A DNA stretch of 64,000 nt, from NCBI RefSeq assembly GCF_900105215.1, contig NZ_FOIP01000002.1:496001-560000 (forward strand), written 5' to 3'. Origin of the DNA: Lacrimispora sphenoides. Lineage in GTDB: Bacteria; Bacillota; Clostridia; Lachnospirales; Lachnospiraceae. Made by a program: the position numbers and the translations under genes. Below, piece by piece: positions 8,717-17,693 of the stretch. How positions within the stretch are numbered: the stretch's first letter is position 1; each line of letters begins with the position of its first letter. The notes under the pieces are model-generated. The model was not told the DNA's origin, did no database searches, and saw nothing but the letters and a program-made list of their open reading frames with translations.

Positions 8717-10240
8717 ATGAAGTATTTGATTGGAATTGATGTGGGGACATCGGCAACAAAGACCGTCCTGTTCGATGAAACGGGCGGTGTGATTGCTTCT
8801 GCATCCAGGGAATATCCCCTTTATCAGCCTAAGAATGGCTGGGCGGAGCAGAAGCCGGAAGACTGGAGAGATGCGGTTCTTGATACCCTTTCCCAGGTCA
8901 TGACGGAGTCAGGAGTTTTAAAAGAGGATGTGAAAGGAATCGGTATCTCAGGCCAGATGCACGGACTTGTGATGCTTGATGAAAAGAATGAGGTGATACG
9001 CCCTTCTATTATCTGGTGCGATCAGAGAACCGCAGCCGAAGTGGAAGACATGCTTTCGATTATGCCAAAAGAGCGCTGGATCGAGATCACTGCGAATCCG
9101 CCTCTTACCGGCTGGACGGCAGCCAAGATTTTATGGGTAAGGAAGAATGAACCGGAGAACTATAATCGGTGCAGGCACATCCTTCTTCCCAAGGATTATA
9201 TCCGTTACATATTGACCGGAGTTTTCGCTACTGAGGTTTCCGATGCCAGCGGAATGCAGCTTTTAGATGTTCCTGGAAGATGCTGGTCCGAGGAAGTTTT
9301 AAATAAGCTAGATATTAATCCAAAGCTTTTGGGAGAAGTTTTTGAATCCTGTGAAGTAACGGGAACACTCCTTCCTGAAATTGCAGAGAGAACCGGACTT
9401 TCGGAGGAGACAAAGGTCGTGGGAGGTGCCGGAGATAATGCGGCAGCTGCAGTCGGAACAGGGGTTGTGAAGGATGGAACGGCCTTTACCACCATAGGAA
9501 CTTCCGGGGTTGTGTTTGCTCACAGCAGCCAGGTTACCATTGACCCGAAAGGAAGAGTCCATACCTGCTGCTGTGCAGTACCGGGAGCATGGCATGTCAT
9601 GGGAGTGACCCAGGGGGCGGGGCTGTCCTTAAAGTGGTTTAAGGATAATTTCTGCCAGGACTATGTGGAAGAAGCAAAAAAACAGGGGATTGATGTTTAC
9701 GATCTCATCAACCGGGACGTGAGCCAGGTGGAAGCAGGAAGTGATAAGCTTATTTACCTTCCATATTTAATGGGGGAGAGAACTCCTCATCTGGACCCGG
9801 ACTGCCGGGGAGTATTTTTTGGACTTTCTGCCATCCATACGAGAAAGCATATGCTGCGGGCCGTAATGGAAGGAGTTTCTTATTCTCTCAGCGACTGCAA
9901 TGATATCCTCAATGAAATGGGGATCCGAGTAGGAGAGATGATGGCATGCGGCGGCGGCGGAAAGAGCCCGGTATGGCGTCAGATGCTGGCGGATATGTAT
10001 GACTGTCATGTAAAGACCGTGGCTCAGACAGAAGGACCGGCTCTGGGAGCCGCTATTCTGGCAGGCGTCGGGTGCGGTATTTTTGAGAGCGTGGAAGCTG
10101 CCTGTGATGTCCTGATCTCTGCGGATAAGACTACGGGACCGGAGGAAAACCAGGCCGGCCTTTATAAGAAATACCATCAGTTATATAAAGAACTGTATGA
10201 GGATCTAAAGGGCAGCTATAAGAAACTTGCAGCTTTGTAA
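8717..10240 (+). CDS. xylB: Xylulokinase-type FGGY carbohydrate kinase
   Basis: The protein has 507 residues. It begins KYLIGIDVGTSATKTVLFDETG (FGGY ATP-binding fold), has the ISGQMHGLV segment, WCDQRT for the sugar site and the GGAGDNAAAAVGTG motif with the catalytic aspartate, and ends with the ACGGGGKSPVW ADP-binding motif. The start at 8717 follows CGAGGAGG; an upstream extension of 51 codons lies in the hairpin element and is not coding. It phosphorylates a ketose, classically D-xylulose. It is first of a four-gene same-strand group with an FSA-type transaldolase, a DUF4867 protein and an isomerase-like protein, so the real substrate may be another ketose. Confidence 0.87.
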   Translation: MKYLIGIDVGTSATKTVLFDETGGVIASASREYPLYQPKNGWAEQKPEDWRDAVLDTLSQVMTESGVLKEDVKGIGISGQMHGLVMLDEKNEVIRPSIIWCDQRTAAEVEDMLSIMPKERWIEITANPPLTGWTAAKILWVRKNEPENYNRCRHILLPKDYIRYILTGVFATEVSDASGMQLLDVPGRCWSEEVLNKLDINPKLLGEVFESCEVTGTLLPEIAERTGLSEETKVVGGAGDNAAAAVGTGVVKDGTAFTTIGTSGVVFAHSSQVTIDPKGRVHTCCCAVPGAWHVMGVTQGAGLSLKWFKDNFCQDYVEEAKKQGIDVYDLINRDVSQVEAGSDKLIYLPYLMGERTPHLDPDCRGVFFGLSAIHTRKHMLRAVMEGVSYSLSDCNDILNEMGIRVGEMMACGGGGKSPVWRQMLADMYDCHVKTVAQTEGPALGAAILAGVGCGIFESVEAACDVLISADKTTGPEENQAGLYKKYHQLYKELYEDLKGSYKKLAAL

Positions 10241-10272
10241 TTTAAGACAAAGGAAAACAGGAGGGTGAAGAT

Positions 10273-10926
10273 ATGCGTTTTTTTATTGATACGGCAAATG
10301 TAGAAGAAATCAGATCGGCCAATGAAATGGGGATTATCTGCGGAGTTACCACAAATCCTTCCCTGATTGCAAAGGAAGGGTGTGATTTTAAGCAGGTGAT
10401 CGGGGAAATCGCATCTATTGTTGACGGACCGATCAGCGGAGAAGTAAAGGCCACCACGACTGATGCGGAAGGCATGATAAAGGAAGGCCGGGAAATCGCG
10501 GCGATCCATCCGAACATGGTCGTGAAGATTCCCATGACGGCAGAAGGCTTAAAGGCAGTAAAAGTACTGAACGCAGAAAATATCCCAACCAACGTTACCC
10601 TGGTGTTTTCCGCTGCCCAGGCGCTTTTGGCAGCAAGAGCGGGTGCCGCCTATGTTTCCCCATTTTTGGGGCGTTTGGACGATATCTCCATGCCGGGAAT
10701 CAATCTTATTGAAGATATTATGGAGATATTCCAGATACATGGGATCGAGACGGAGATCATTGCAGCCAGCGTGCGCAATCCGATTCATGTGATCGATTGT
10801 GCCAGAGCAGGAGCAGATATTGCAACGGTGCCGTATAAGGTTCTGGTTCAGATGACACACCACCCGCTCACAGACCAGGGCATTGAAAAATTTAAAAAGG
10901 ATTATCTGGCTGTATTCGGAGAATAG
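10273..10926 (+). CDS. fsa: Fructose-6-phosphate aldolase / short transaldolase
   Basis: The 217-residue protein matches the short class I FSA/TalC subfamily: [12 protein letters not shown] at the start, [13 protein letters not shown], the Schiff-base lysine at K85 in MVVKIPMT, and PFLGRLDD. It catalyses reversible aldol transfer or cleavage of ketose phosphates through dihydroxyacetone or C3 units. The gap to xylB is 32 bp with GGAGGGTG before the ATG. The neighbours suggest it handles the phosphorylated ketose made by the kinase. Confidence 0.9.
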   Translation: MRFFIDTANVEEIRSANEMGIICGVTTNPSLIAKEGCDFKQVIGEIASIVDGPISGEVKATTTDAEGMIKEGREIAAIHPNMVVKIPMTAEGLKAVKVLNAENIPTNVTLVFSAAQALLAARAGAAYVSPFLGRLDDISMPGINLIEDIMEIFQIHGIETEIIAASVRNPIHVIDCARAGADIATVPYKVLVQMTHHPLTDQGIEKFKKDYLAVFGE

Positions 10927-10944
10927 AAAAGGAGAGGTAAAACC

Positions 10945-11571
10945 ATGGGATTAACTATCAAACCAGTGACAGATCCTGCCTTTCAGACTTATGGGAAAGT
11001 GGTTACAGGATATGATGCAGGGGAACTGTTGGAAAAGATGAAGGAGACGCCCCTTCCGGAAGATGTGGTTTATGTTCCTTCGGTAGTAGAATTAGAGGAG
11101 TTGGCGGTTTCTAAGGAGATGGAAAAGAATCTCTACGGCCAGCTGCCCATTCAGGTAGGTTACTGCAACGGCCACAATAAGAAGCTGAATGCGGTGGAAT
11201 ACCACAGAAGTTCAGAGATCAATATTGCTGTGACGGATCTGATCCTGATTTTAGGAAGGCAGCAGGATATTACCCCTGATTATACATACGATTCAGGTAA
11301 GATGGAAGCATTCCTCGTACCGGCAGGAACTGTGATCGAGGTTTATGCAACGACCCTTCATTATGCGCCATGCCATGCGGAGGAAGGCGGTTTCCGATGT
11401 GTTGTGATCCTGCCAAAGGATACCAATACTGACTTAGAGCTGGTAGGAGAAGCAGTGAATGAAGAAGACAGACTGCTGTTTGCTAAGAACAAATGGCTCA
11501 TTGGGCACAAAGAGGGCGGACTTCCGGAACATGCTTATATTGGAATATCAGGAGAAAATCTGTCTATTTGA
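10945..11571 (+). CDS. DUF4867 family protein (cupin-like)
   Basis: This 208-residue protein resembles the DUF4867 family, which recurs beside sugar isomerases and kinases in Firmicutes. It has a beta-rich centre with histidines (EYHRSSEINIAV, ATTLHYAPCHA) suitable for a cupin metal site. A role as sugar isomerase, mutarotase-like or other carbohydrate-modifying enzyme would fit, but none is established from sequence. It starts 18 bp after the aldolase stop with AGGAGAGG and is surely in the same operon. Confidence 0.7.
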   Translation: MGLTIKPVTDPAFQTYGKVVTGYDAGELLEKMKETPLPEDVVYVPSVVELEELAVSKEMEKNLYGQLPIQVGYCNGHNKKLNAVEYHRSSEINIAVTDLILILGRQQDITPDYTYDSGKMEAFLVPAGTVIEVYATTLHYAPCHAEEGGFRCVVILPKDTNTDLELVGEAVNEEDRLLFAKNKWLIGHKEGGLPEHAYIGISGENLSI

Positions 11572-11647
11572 CAAATGCTTAACAATAAAATCAACAGGCA
11601 TATAATCCTAAGGAACATGCCTAAATAACAACAGGAGGAGTTATAGA

Positions 11648-13126
11648 ATGAATAATATCCCAGAAATAAAAGTAGGAATTGTAGCGGTAAGCAGGGACTG
11701 TTTCCCGGAAACTTTATCAGTGAACAGAAGAAAAGCGTTGGTGGAGGCATATAATGCAAAGTATGATGCCGCCAATATTTACGAATGTCCAGTATGTATC
11801 GTGGAAAGCGAGATCCATATGGTTCAGGCTCTGGAGGATGTGAAGAAAGCCGGATGCGATGCACTGGTCGTTTATTTAGGAAACTTTGGACCTGAGATTT
11901 CAGAAACCCTTCTTGCAAAGCATTTTGACGGACCGGTTATGTTTATTGCAGCAGCAGAGGAAAGCGGAGATGACTTAACCCAGGGACGCGGGGACGCGTA
12001 CTGCGGAATGTTAAATGCAAGCTATAATTTAAAGCTTAGAAATATTAAAGCGTACATACCGGAATATCCGGTTGGAACAGCTGAGGAATGCGCTGACATG
12101 ATCGAGGAATTCCTTCCCATTGCCAGAACTCTGGTAGGACTTTCCCAGTTAAAAATCATAAGCTTCGGCCCGCGCCCCTTAAACTTCCTGGCATGCAATG
12201 CCCCGATTAAACAGCTGTATAACCTGGGCGTGGAGATTGAAGAAAATTCAGAGCTGGATTTATTTGAGGCCTTTAATAAGCATGCAAACGATCCAAGGAT
12301 CCCTGATGTGGTAAAGGATATGGAAAAGGAGCTGGGAGAGGGTAATCAGAAGCCGGAAATTCTTCCAAAGCTTGCCCAGTATGAACTCACCCTGCTGGAT
12401 TGGGTGGAGGCCCACAAGGGATACCGGAAATATGTAGCTATTGCAGGAAAATGCTGGCCAGCGTTCCAGACCCAGTTTGGCTGTGTTCCCTGCTATGTAA
12501 ACAGCCGTCTGACAGGAATGGGCATCCCGGTTTCCTGTGAAGTGGACATTTACGGAGCTCTCAGTGAATTCATCGGAACCTGCATCAGCATGGACGCCGT
12601 AACCCTGCTTGATATTAATAACACGGTTCCTGCCGATATGTATGATGGAGATATTAAGGGTAAGTATGATTATACCCACCAGGATACCTTTATGGGCTTC
12701 CATTGCGGAAATACCTGCTCCAGAAAGCTTTCTTCCTGCTCGATGAAATACCAGATGATCATGGCAAGAGCGCTTCCAGAGGAGGTTACTCAGGGAACCC
12801 TTGAGGGCGATATCGCTCCTGGTGATATTACATTCTTCCGCCTTCAGAGCACAGCAGACAATTTACTCCGTGCATACGTTGCTCAGGGAGAAGTGCTTCC
12901 TGTAGCCACCCGTTCCTTTGGCTCCATCGGAGTTTTCGCTATTCCGGAAATGGGAAGATTTTACCGACATGTGCTGATCGAAAAGAACTTCCCTCATCAT
13001 GGAGCGGTTGCTTTCGGACATTATGGCAAGGCTATATTTGAAGTATTTAAGTACCTTGGGGTAGAAGAGATTGGATTTAATCAGCCAAAGGGAATGCTTT
13101 ATAAATCAGAAAACCCATTTGGTTAA
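11648..13126 (+). CDS. L-fucose/L-arabinose isomerase-like protein
   Basis: The 492-residue protein has the segmented fucose/arabinose isomerase fold: an N-terminal Rossmann-like part (KVGIVAVSRDCFPE), a middle SFGPRPLNFL region and a C-terminal barrel (GFHCGNTCSRKL, HHGAVAFGHYGKAIFE). It probably interconverts an aldose and a ketose with a divalent metal, giving the substrate for the kinase. The C-terminus is divergent from classical FucI, so the sugar is uncertain. AGGAGG precedes the ATG. It closes the operon, followed by a terminator. Confidence 0.75.
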   Translation: MNNIPEIKVGIVAVSRDCFPETLSVNRRKALVEAYNAKYDAANIYECPVCIVESEIHMVQALEDVKKAGCDALVVYLGNFGPEISETLLAKHFDGPVMFIAAAEESGDDLTQGRGDAYCGMLNASYNLKLRNIKAYIPEYPVGTAEECADMIEEFLPIARTLVGLSQLKIISFGPRPLNFLACNAPIKQLYNLGVEIEENSELDLFEAFNKHANDPRIPDVVKDMEKELGEGNQKPEILPKLAQYELTLLDWVEAHKGYRKYVAIAGKCWPAFQTQFGCVPCYVNSRLTGMGIPVSCEVDIYGALSEFIGTCISMDAVTLLDINNTVPADMYDGDIKGKYDYTHQDTFMGFHCGNTCSRKLSSCSMKYQMIMARALPEEVTQGTLEGDIAPGDITFFRLQSTADNLLRAYVAQGEVLPVATRSFGSIGVFAIPEMGRFYRHVLIEKNFPHHGAVAFGHYGKAIFEVFKYLGVEEIGFNQPKGMLYKSENPFG

Positions 13127-13212
13127 AAAGGTTATAGGACTTAGCTGTCACCTAATAAAGAAGTATCTAGGAACGTTCAAATTGGGCAGCCGGCAAGCAG
13201 AATATGACAATA

Positions 13213-13254
13213 AAAAGCGGACTATCGGTGTAAAGCTGATAGTCCGCCTTTTAA
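13213..13254 (+). terminator. Intrinsic terminator of the sugar operon
   Basis: AAAGCGGACTATC pairs with GATAGTCCGCCTTT around a short loop and a T-rich tail follows. Confidence 0.85.
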
Positions 13255-13319
13255 GTTAAGAGGTACAGGGCGAAGCCATGACACGCACAATAGGTGTTCC
13301 AAAGGAATGCCCTTAATGC

Positions 13320-14120
13320 TTATACGATTCGCCTGCTCTTTTTTTCGTATATCATAACGGTTACAATTGAAACAAGAACAAGAATGGAATTTGCGGCAAT
13401 TGTTCCTGCCCAAGTCATAGTCGTGGTACCCAAAATGGGTGATGCTGCATTGAACATGGTGTGGAACAATACGCACATAAACACACAGCCTTTTCCTGAT
13501 ATTTTGTAGATTGCCCCGTTAAAAAACCGAAACGCCATGAGTTGGACTGCAAACATCCAAAAGTTAATGAGTCCCTCTCCGTGATTCGTTCCCGGAATGA
13601 AGAAGAGTGGGATATGCCATAAAGTCCAAATGATTCCAACAAAAACAGCAGATAAAACAAAGCCATATTTTTCGTCAAGCTCAGGCTGTAATATGTACAT
13701 CCAGCCAGATTCCTCCATGCCACCGATAATAAGGTTACCAGGCAGGGATAGAAAGAACGTATAAAATGGAAGCACCATTTCCACGCGGCCCGAAACTGCA
13801 ATATGTGTCAAAAAATACAGTGCAAGCCCAGCAACAACGAACAAATAGATAGATATGTTATTTTTGGCGTAAAAAACAGTTTTCAACCATTCCTTAAAAT
13901 CCGCTATTTTATTATTTCTCTTCAGAACGATATATGAAGCAATAGCGGGTGACAAAATATAGATTGCAAATGGAATATTCATCCCGAATTGCTGTAGCGT
14001 GTGGACCCAATTGTGAACGGAATATCCAAATTGCCCAAGAGCAATCAAAGTACCTGACACAAGATAGGCTATGGCAAATGTCAGTATCGTAAATTGTACT
14101 GTGATCTTTTTGTTTTTCAC
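13320..14120 (-). CDS. CPBP-family intramembrane protein (Abi/CAAX type)
   Basis: The 266-residue protein has about seven hydrophobic segments and the three CPBP motifs: EESGWM (motif 1), WTLWHIP (motif 2) and LFHTMFNA (motif 3). CPBP proteins are intramembrane glutamic endopeptidases, linked to bacteriocin immunity and protein processing. Motif 1 is normally EExxxR, but the Arg is Met here, and the motif 2 Phe is Trp, so activity may be altered. It lies next to a recombinase remnant at the edge of the mobile-DNA zone. Confidence 0.8.
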   Translation of the reverse strand: MKNKKITVQFTILTFAIAYLVSGTLIALGQFGYSVHNWVHTLQQFGMNIPFAIYILSPAIASYIVLKRNNKIADFKEWLKTVFYAKNNISIYLFVVAGLALYFLTHIAVSGRVEMVLPFYTFFLSLPGNLIIGGMEESGWMYILQPELDEKYGFVLSAVFVGIIWTLWHIPLFFIPGTNHGEGLINFWMFAVQLMAFRFFNGAIYKISGKGCVFMCVLFHTMFNAASPILGTTTMTWAGTIAANSILVLVSIVTVMIYEKKSRRIV

Positions 14121-14230
14121 GATTTCATCACCTCACATTTTGAAGTATACATTAAATTTTCCCCGCCTTTCCCCGCTTTGTTTTTCTAGCCTCATTATAC
14201 CACATCTTACCACAAGCTGGAAATTTTCGT

Positions 14231-14335
14231 TTTGAAAAAATCATTATCCATGCTACCGGCAAGAGCAACGGTAAATGGGGACAGCGGGTGGAAATCCATT
14301 ACAACTGGGTCAGTGGGATTGAACTACGAGTATGA
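14231..14335 (+). pseudogene. C-terminal remnant of a large serine recombinase
   Basis: One frame reads FEKIIIHATGKSNGKWGQRV then EIHYNWVSGIEL and a stop. This matches the usual C-terminal end (DUF4368-type) of large serine recombinases from ICE/Tn4451-like elements. Nothing upstream continues the gene. It marks a past mobile element; a matching kind of N-terminal fragment lies near 25.1 kb on the other strand. Confidence 0.6.
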
Positions 14336-14349
14336 TTGGAACAAAAAGT

Positions 14350-14380
14350 AAAACGGCATAGCCAAAACTGACTATGCCGT
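14350..14380 (-). terminator. Terminator downstream of ribU
   Basis: A perfect 9-bp stem, ACGGCATAG/CTATGCCGT, is followed on the minus strand by TTTTACTTTTT. It lies about 150 bp past the ribU stop codon. Confidence 0.65.
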
Positions 14381-14529
14381 GTGCTTTAAAATACTTTTTT
14401 ATTGTAGGGGTGCAAGCCTCTTCTGGTAAGCTCTGACAAGCTGTCATAGCAGCTATGAGGTTATGCCCGGTGAAGCGGGGCACGCTTGCTGTAGTAAGCA
14501 GCGGAGCGGATCACGAATATCCGATTGAC
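14381..14529. other. Gene-free stretch between ribU and its terminator
   Basis: I see no convincing gene here. The segment is GC-richer than its surroundings, with small inverted repeats (GCTGTCATAGCAGC, GCTTGCTGTAGTAAGC), and would form the structured 3' untranslated region of the ribU transcript. Confidence 0.4.
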
Positions 14530-15198
14530 TTAGATAATACCTTTCATAACCAGGACAGCCAGAATACAGGTTACTAAGATGATTCCTGCAGCAAGGGTCA
14601 TGCCAAGATTGAAAGTCCGCTTTTTTGGTGCATCCGTGGAAGCCGGAATCATGAGATTGGATTTTCTCAACGTGGTGACTAACGGCTTATAGATAAGAAG
14701 CGTCAGGGCTGTGTTGATTCCTCCCTTTAAAAGGTTAAAAGGGACAAATGCAGGGAGTAGAAGTTTTACCACGGCTTCCCTTGGATATCCCATATAAATT
14801 GGGGTGATAAGGTAGTTCCACAAAACCATGACCAGGGTCATGAGTAAGGTACCTGCCACCATGCCAAGGAATGCACCCAAAAGGGAATGGCGTTTCTTAT
14901 AGAGGTAAGCCGCCGGACAGACAAATGCCACCGTAGAAAGAACGTTCATGATCAGTCCGATGATTCCGGTGCTGCTGATGGTAAACATCTCCACAAAAGC
15001 CACGATGACGGAGATCATTGCTGCTGACATTGGCCCGAATAGGAAGCCACCGGTGAGGATAATAACATCCTTTGGCTCATACTCCAGGAAAGGCAGCATG
15101 GGGATCAGAGGGATCCGGATCGCCACAACGGCTACAAAGGCCAGCGCACAAAGCATGGCCATGAGGGTGAGTTTACTTGTTTGCTTTGTCATATTCAT
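14530..15198 (-). CDS. ribU: Riboflavin ECF transporter substrate-binding component
   Basis: The 222-residue protein has six hydrophobic helices and the RibU hallmarks: an N-terminal LALFVA-like segment (LTLMAMLCALAFVAVVAI), the IPMLPFLEYEPKDVIIL stretch, and the PFNLLKGGINTALTLL segment. It binds riboflavin or FMN in the membrane and is energised by a shared EcfAA'T module encoded elsewhere. The FMN riboswitch directly upstream supports the call. The start has AGGAGG 8 nt upstream, and that ribosome site adjoins the attenuator hairpin. Confidence 0.93.
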   Translation of the reverse strand: MNMTKQTSKLTLMAMLCALAFVAVVAIRIPLIPMLPFLEYEPKDVIILTGGFLFGPMSAAMISVIVAFVEMFTISSTGIIGLIMNVLSTVAFVCPAAYLYKKRHSLLGAFLGMVAGTLLMTLVMVLWNYLITPIYMGYPREAVVKLLLPAFVPFNLLKGGINTALTLLIYKPLVTTLRKSNLMIPASTDAPKKRTFNLGMTLAAGIILVTCILAVLVMKGII

Positions 15199-15222
15199 GG
15201 TAAAGCCTCCTGAAAAATAAGT

Positions 15223-15251
15223 AACACCTGAAAGTATGCCTTTCAGGTGTT
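15223..15251 (-). terminator. Attenuator hairpin of the FMN riboswitch
   Basis: On the minus strand AACACCTGAAA pairs with TTTCAGGTGTT, then ACTTATTTTT follows. An upstream ACACCTG copy (about 15259-15270) could form an alternative pair, giving a classic terminator/antiterminator switch just before the ribU ribosome site. Confidence 0.8.
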
Positions 15252-15283
15252 AAAAATAAACAGGTGTATTATCACTATTTAAC

Positions 15284-15398
15284 ACATCTTCTTTCATCCA
15301 GACTATACTGTCGGTATTGGAATTACACCAATTCTGCGCAATTTGCGCTCGCGGACTTTACCGCCGGTCGGGAATTTCACCCTGCCCTGAAGACAACT
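15284..15398 (-). promoter_or_regulatory. FMN riboswitch (RFN element)
   Basis: Read on the minus strand, the conserved blocks appear in order: CTTCAGGGCAGGGTG, AATTCCCGACCGGCGGT, AGTCCGCGAGCGC, GAATTGGTGTAATTCC and AATACCGACAGTATAGTCTG. FMN binding normally shuts off riboflavin uptake or synthesis genes by termination, which fits the hairpin just downstream and ribU. Confidence 0.96.
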
Positions 15399-15454
15399 AT
15401 ATTCAAATGTTCTTGAATTATTATAACATTTTAAAAAATAAATGCAATATATTG

Positions 15455-15483
15455 TTGCAATTTTTTTAATGCTTTGCTATAAT
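15455..15483 (+). promoter_or_regulatory. Promoter of the tRNA-Ala locus
   Basis: TTGCAA and TATAAT are 17 bp apart. The predicted transcription start falls just before 15493, the first base of the truncated tRNA copy, so this is the native tRNA promoter. Confidence 0.75.
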
Positions 15484-15492
15484 AGCGGACAT

Positions 15493-15513
15493 GGGGGTAT
15501 AGCTCAGCTGGGA
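15493..15513 (+). pseudogene. Truncated tRNA-Ala copy (5' acceptor and D-arm only)
   Basis: These 21 nt (GGGGGTATAGCTCAGCTGGGA) are identical to the 5' end of the intact tRNA-Ala 117 bp downstream, then diverge into unrelated sequence. The anticodon and T arms are missing. It sits directly behind the tRNA promoter, so it marks a duplication or insertion event at this tRNA. Confidence 0.8.
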
Positions 15514-15609
15514 GCGCGAGATGTCCGGTAAACGACCCCTCAAAGAAGAAGTAGATTTAAAAAAGTAAAATGCTGGAAACCCGTATAGATAAAGGGTTTT
15601 CGACCATAT

Positions 15610-15682
<73 letters not shown>

Positions 15683-15800
15683 CTTAAACAATTAGCCACA
15701 GGCATGAACGCTTGTGGCTTAAATTATAACTTATAGGGACGGGACACTTGGTAAATTAAGGACAAAAGGGTATGTTTTCATTTTTCAAAATGTGCCTTTT
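15683..15800 (+). repeat. Post-tRNA cassette, copy A
   Basis: After the tRNA comes a hairpin (AGCCACAGGC/GCTTGTGGCT), then TTATAGGGACGGGACACTTGG, AAGGACAAAA and a second hairpin-like AAAGGGTATGTTTTCA/CAAAATGTGCCTTTTT. The same order recurs near 28.7, 40.9 and 45.4 kb in the same orientation. The first hairpin could be the original tRNA terminator. Confidence 0.75.
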
Positions 15801-15954
15801 TTTACTCGTCAAAATTGAACTGATGATTATGTTTTAGAAACCCGTAGATAGGTTTTCTTATACGGGGTATACAAAAGTGATTTGCTTGCTGGAGAGTACC
15901 ATATAAAAAACAACTTGTTAAATAAATGCTATGCGGTGAAGAAGGAGAAAGCAA

Positions 15955-16803
15955 ATGATTTATTATCATGTAGATGTGTTTAGCTCTGAAATTCTGTCAG
16001 GGAATGGCTTGACCGTTATATTTCATGAAGAAGATATGAGTATGCAATATATGCAGGCAATTGCGCAGGAGTTCAAGCAATTTGAGACTATTTTTCTCAG
16101 ACAGACCGGAGAGAAGCGTTTTCGCGCTAGAATCTTTACTGTGGAAGAGGAATTGGATTTTGCCGGGCATCCGATTTTAGGAGCCATGGCAGTAATTCAC
16201 GAGAAACTGTATGCAGAAATACAAAACGCAACCGCAGTTTTTGAGTTAAACAATAAAACCTTGCAAGCGGAATCAGTAAAAATGGAAGGCTATTTTCAAG
16301 CTACGATGAATCAGGGGGTACCCGGATTTTTGGGAACTGTTGAGGGTGAATTGGTCAATATGTTTTTGCATGCGCTAAATCTTACAACAGACCATCTTCA
16401 TCCCACGCTTCCAATGGAGGTCGTTTCAACTGGATTACCATATTTGATTGTTCCTCTTGCTACAGGGTTAGAAAAGGCAAAAATCAGTACCAAAGACTTT
16501 GAGGAACAATTAGAGAAAATTCAAGCTAAATTTGTTTATTTGTTTAGTGTAGATAGAATGGAAGGTCGTACTTGGGATAACAGAGGATTGATCGAGGATG
16601 TAGCAACCGGCAGTGCAGCTGGTCCGACTGGAGCTTATCTCTATAAATGGAATATTTGCAATGCTGATGAAGATATATTAATTAATCAAGGCGGTTTCGT
16701 AGGAAGACCCAGCAAGATAAAAGTATTTGCGGATCAATCCACAGGACACATTAAGGTGGCCGGAGATGTTAAGATAATTGCGAAAGGACAACTTTTAATT
16801 TAA
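15955..16803 (+). CDS. PhzF-family isomerase/epimerase-like protein
   Basis: The 282-residue protein has the PhzF two-lobe diaminopimelate-epimerase fold signatures: YHVDVFSSEILSGNGLTV at the start, the conserved catalytic glutamate (E44 in FETIFL), FAGHPILGA and EDVATGSAAGPTGAYL. Family members catalyse isomerisations without cofactor; only true PhzF acts in phenazine synthesis and no phenazine genes are near. GAAGGAGA precedes the ATG. It stands alone at the start of the first accreted module. Confidence 0.85.
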   Translation: MIYYHVDVFSSEILSGNGLTVIFHEEDMSMQYMQAIAQEFKQFETIFLRQTGEKRFRARIFTVEEELDFAGHPILGAMAVIHEKLYAEIQNATAVFELNNKTLQAESVKMEGYFQATMNQGVPGFLGTVEGELVNMFLHALNLTTDHLHPTLPMEVVSTGLPYLIVPLATGLEKAKISTKDFEEQLEKIQAKFVYLFSVDRMEGRTWDNRGLIEDVATGSAAGPTGAYLYKWNICNADEDILINQGGFVGRPSKIKVFADQSTGHIKVAGDVKIIAKGQLLI

Positions 16804-17129
16804 ATATACGCTACTACCAAGATCTCACTAGATTCAAGAAGTATCTTTTTCACACAATCCACACATGTTGAAACAGTGACAATGATGATATATTGTGGTA
16901 AAGAGAAGAAATAGCAGAGGTGAATCGCAAAATGTTGTGGTTTTTGAGTGAAAAATGAGCAAAAAACGGGGCTGAAAAATGCAGTTTTCGGACCCGTTTT
17001 TTGGCTCTTCCACGGATGACATAGGATAGTTGGAGGCAAAAAATAGCATGAGAAAGACACAGGAGACACAGGAGTATACCAGATGTATTCTACAAACTCC
17101 TATGTCTACATATATAAACAAGATATTAC
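16804..17129. other. Intergenic region between phzF-like gene and agrB remnant
   Basis: No gene is convincing here. An agrD would be expected in this position, but none of the minus-strand frames has the charged amphipathic start, a Cys/Ser ring site and the acidic proline tail together. It holds the terminator described separately and an inverted repeat near 17062-17107 (AGACACAGGAG/CTCCTATGTCT). Confidence 0.5.
16961..17002. terminator. Bidirectional terminator between phzF-like and agr genes
   Basis: AAAAAACGGG and CCCGTTTTTT form a perfect 10-bp stem; either strand gives a stem followed by a U run. Confidence 0.8.
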
Positions 17130-17656
17130 TTAACCCTTTGTGACAAGTGTTGCCAAGATTAGCAACATTTGTTTAGCCATGCCATATGCCAATGATGCGG
17201 CTATCCAATTATGCTTATCTGCCAACAAAACAGATGTTGCTATAACTATTACGAAAAAGATTATTACTATAATGCGGCTAAATATTTTCATGTGCTTACG
17301 TTTCTTCATACTTAAAGGATTATTTACATGTTCTATCGGAGCCTTTAACCATACAAAAAAAACTGACAATCTTGCAAGAGCAATGCACACTTCCGTAGCA
17401 GCAATATGCGAAATCCCCCATAAAGAAAGCAACCATATTGATGTTGACATAATAAAGCAACGAAAATGCGTTTTCGCATGGAATCCCCCTGCTTAAGCCA
17501 AACGGAAATAATTAGTATAGAAGTAATGTCAATAATGTTATTGTATAGTGAGTGAAAACCATACTCGTAAACATCTCTATCGTCCTCATCTATAAAATGA
17601 TTGCGTATTAAGTAATCTGTACTTTTCTTCATCATTTTTTCTAACACATCCAGCAC
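17130..17656 (-). pseudogene. agrB: Broken AgrB-type peptide-processing protease
   Basis: AgrB is a membrane cysteine protease that matures the AgrD autoinducer peptide. Here two frames share it: the N-terminal part from a GTG at 17656 (DEDDRDVYEYGFHSLYNNII), and from about 17489 the catalytic part GGFHAKTHFRC with the His and Cys, then TM helices. The frames meet in a run of five G (17485-17489 read as C on the plus strand); one extra G would restore KQGGFHAKT. The restored protein would still lack roughly 25-30 residues usual before the catalytic His, so a small deletion is more likely than a single slip. Confidence 0.8.
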
Positions 17657-17693
17657 TCTTATGTAAATGTTTTTGTTAAAACACCCAATTTCT

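Noticed and set aside
16804..17129. Possible agrD next to agrB
   Set aside because: No frame combines an amphipathic start, a ring Cys/Ser and an acidic proline-containing tail.
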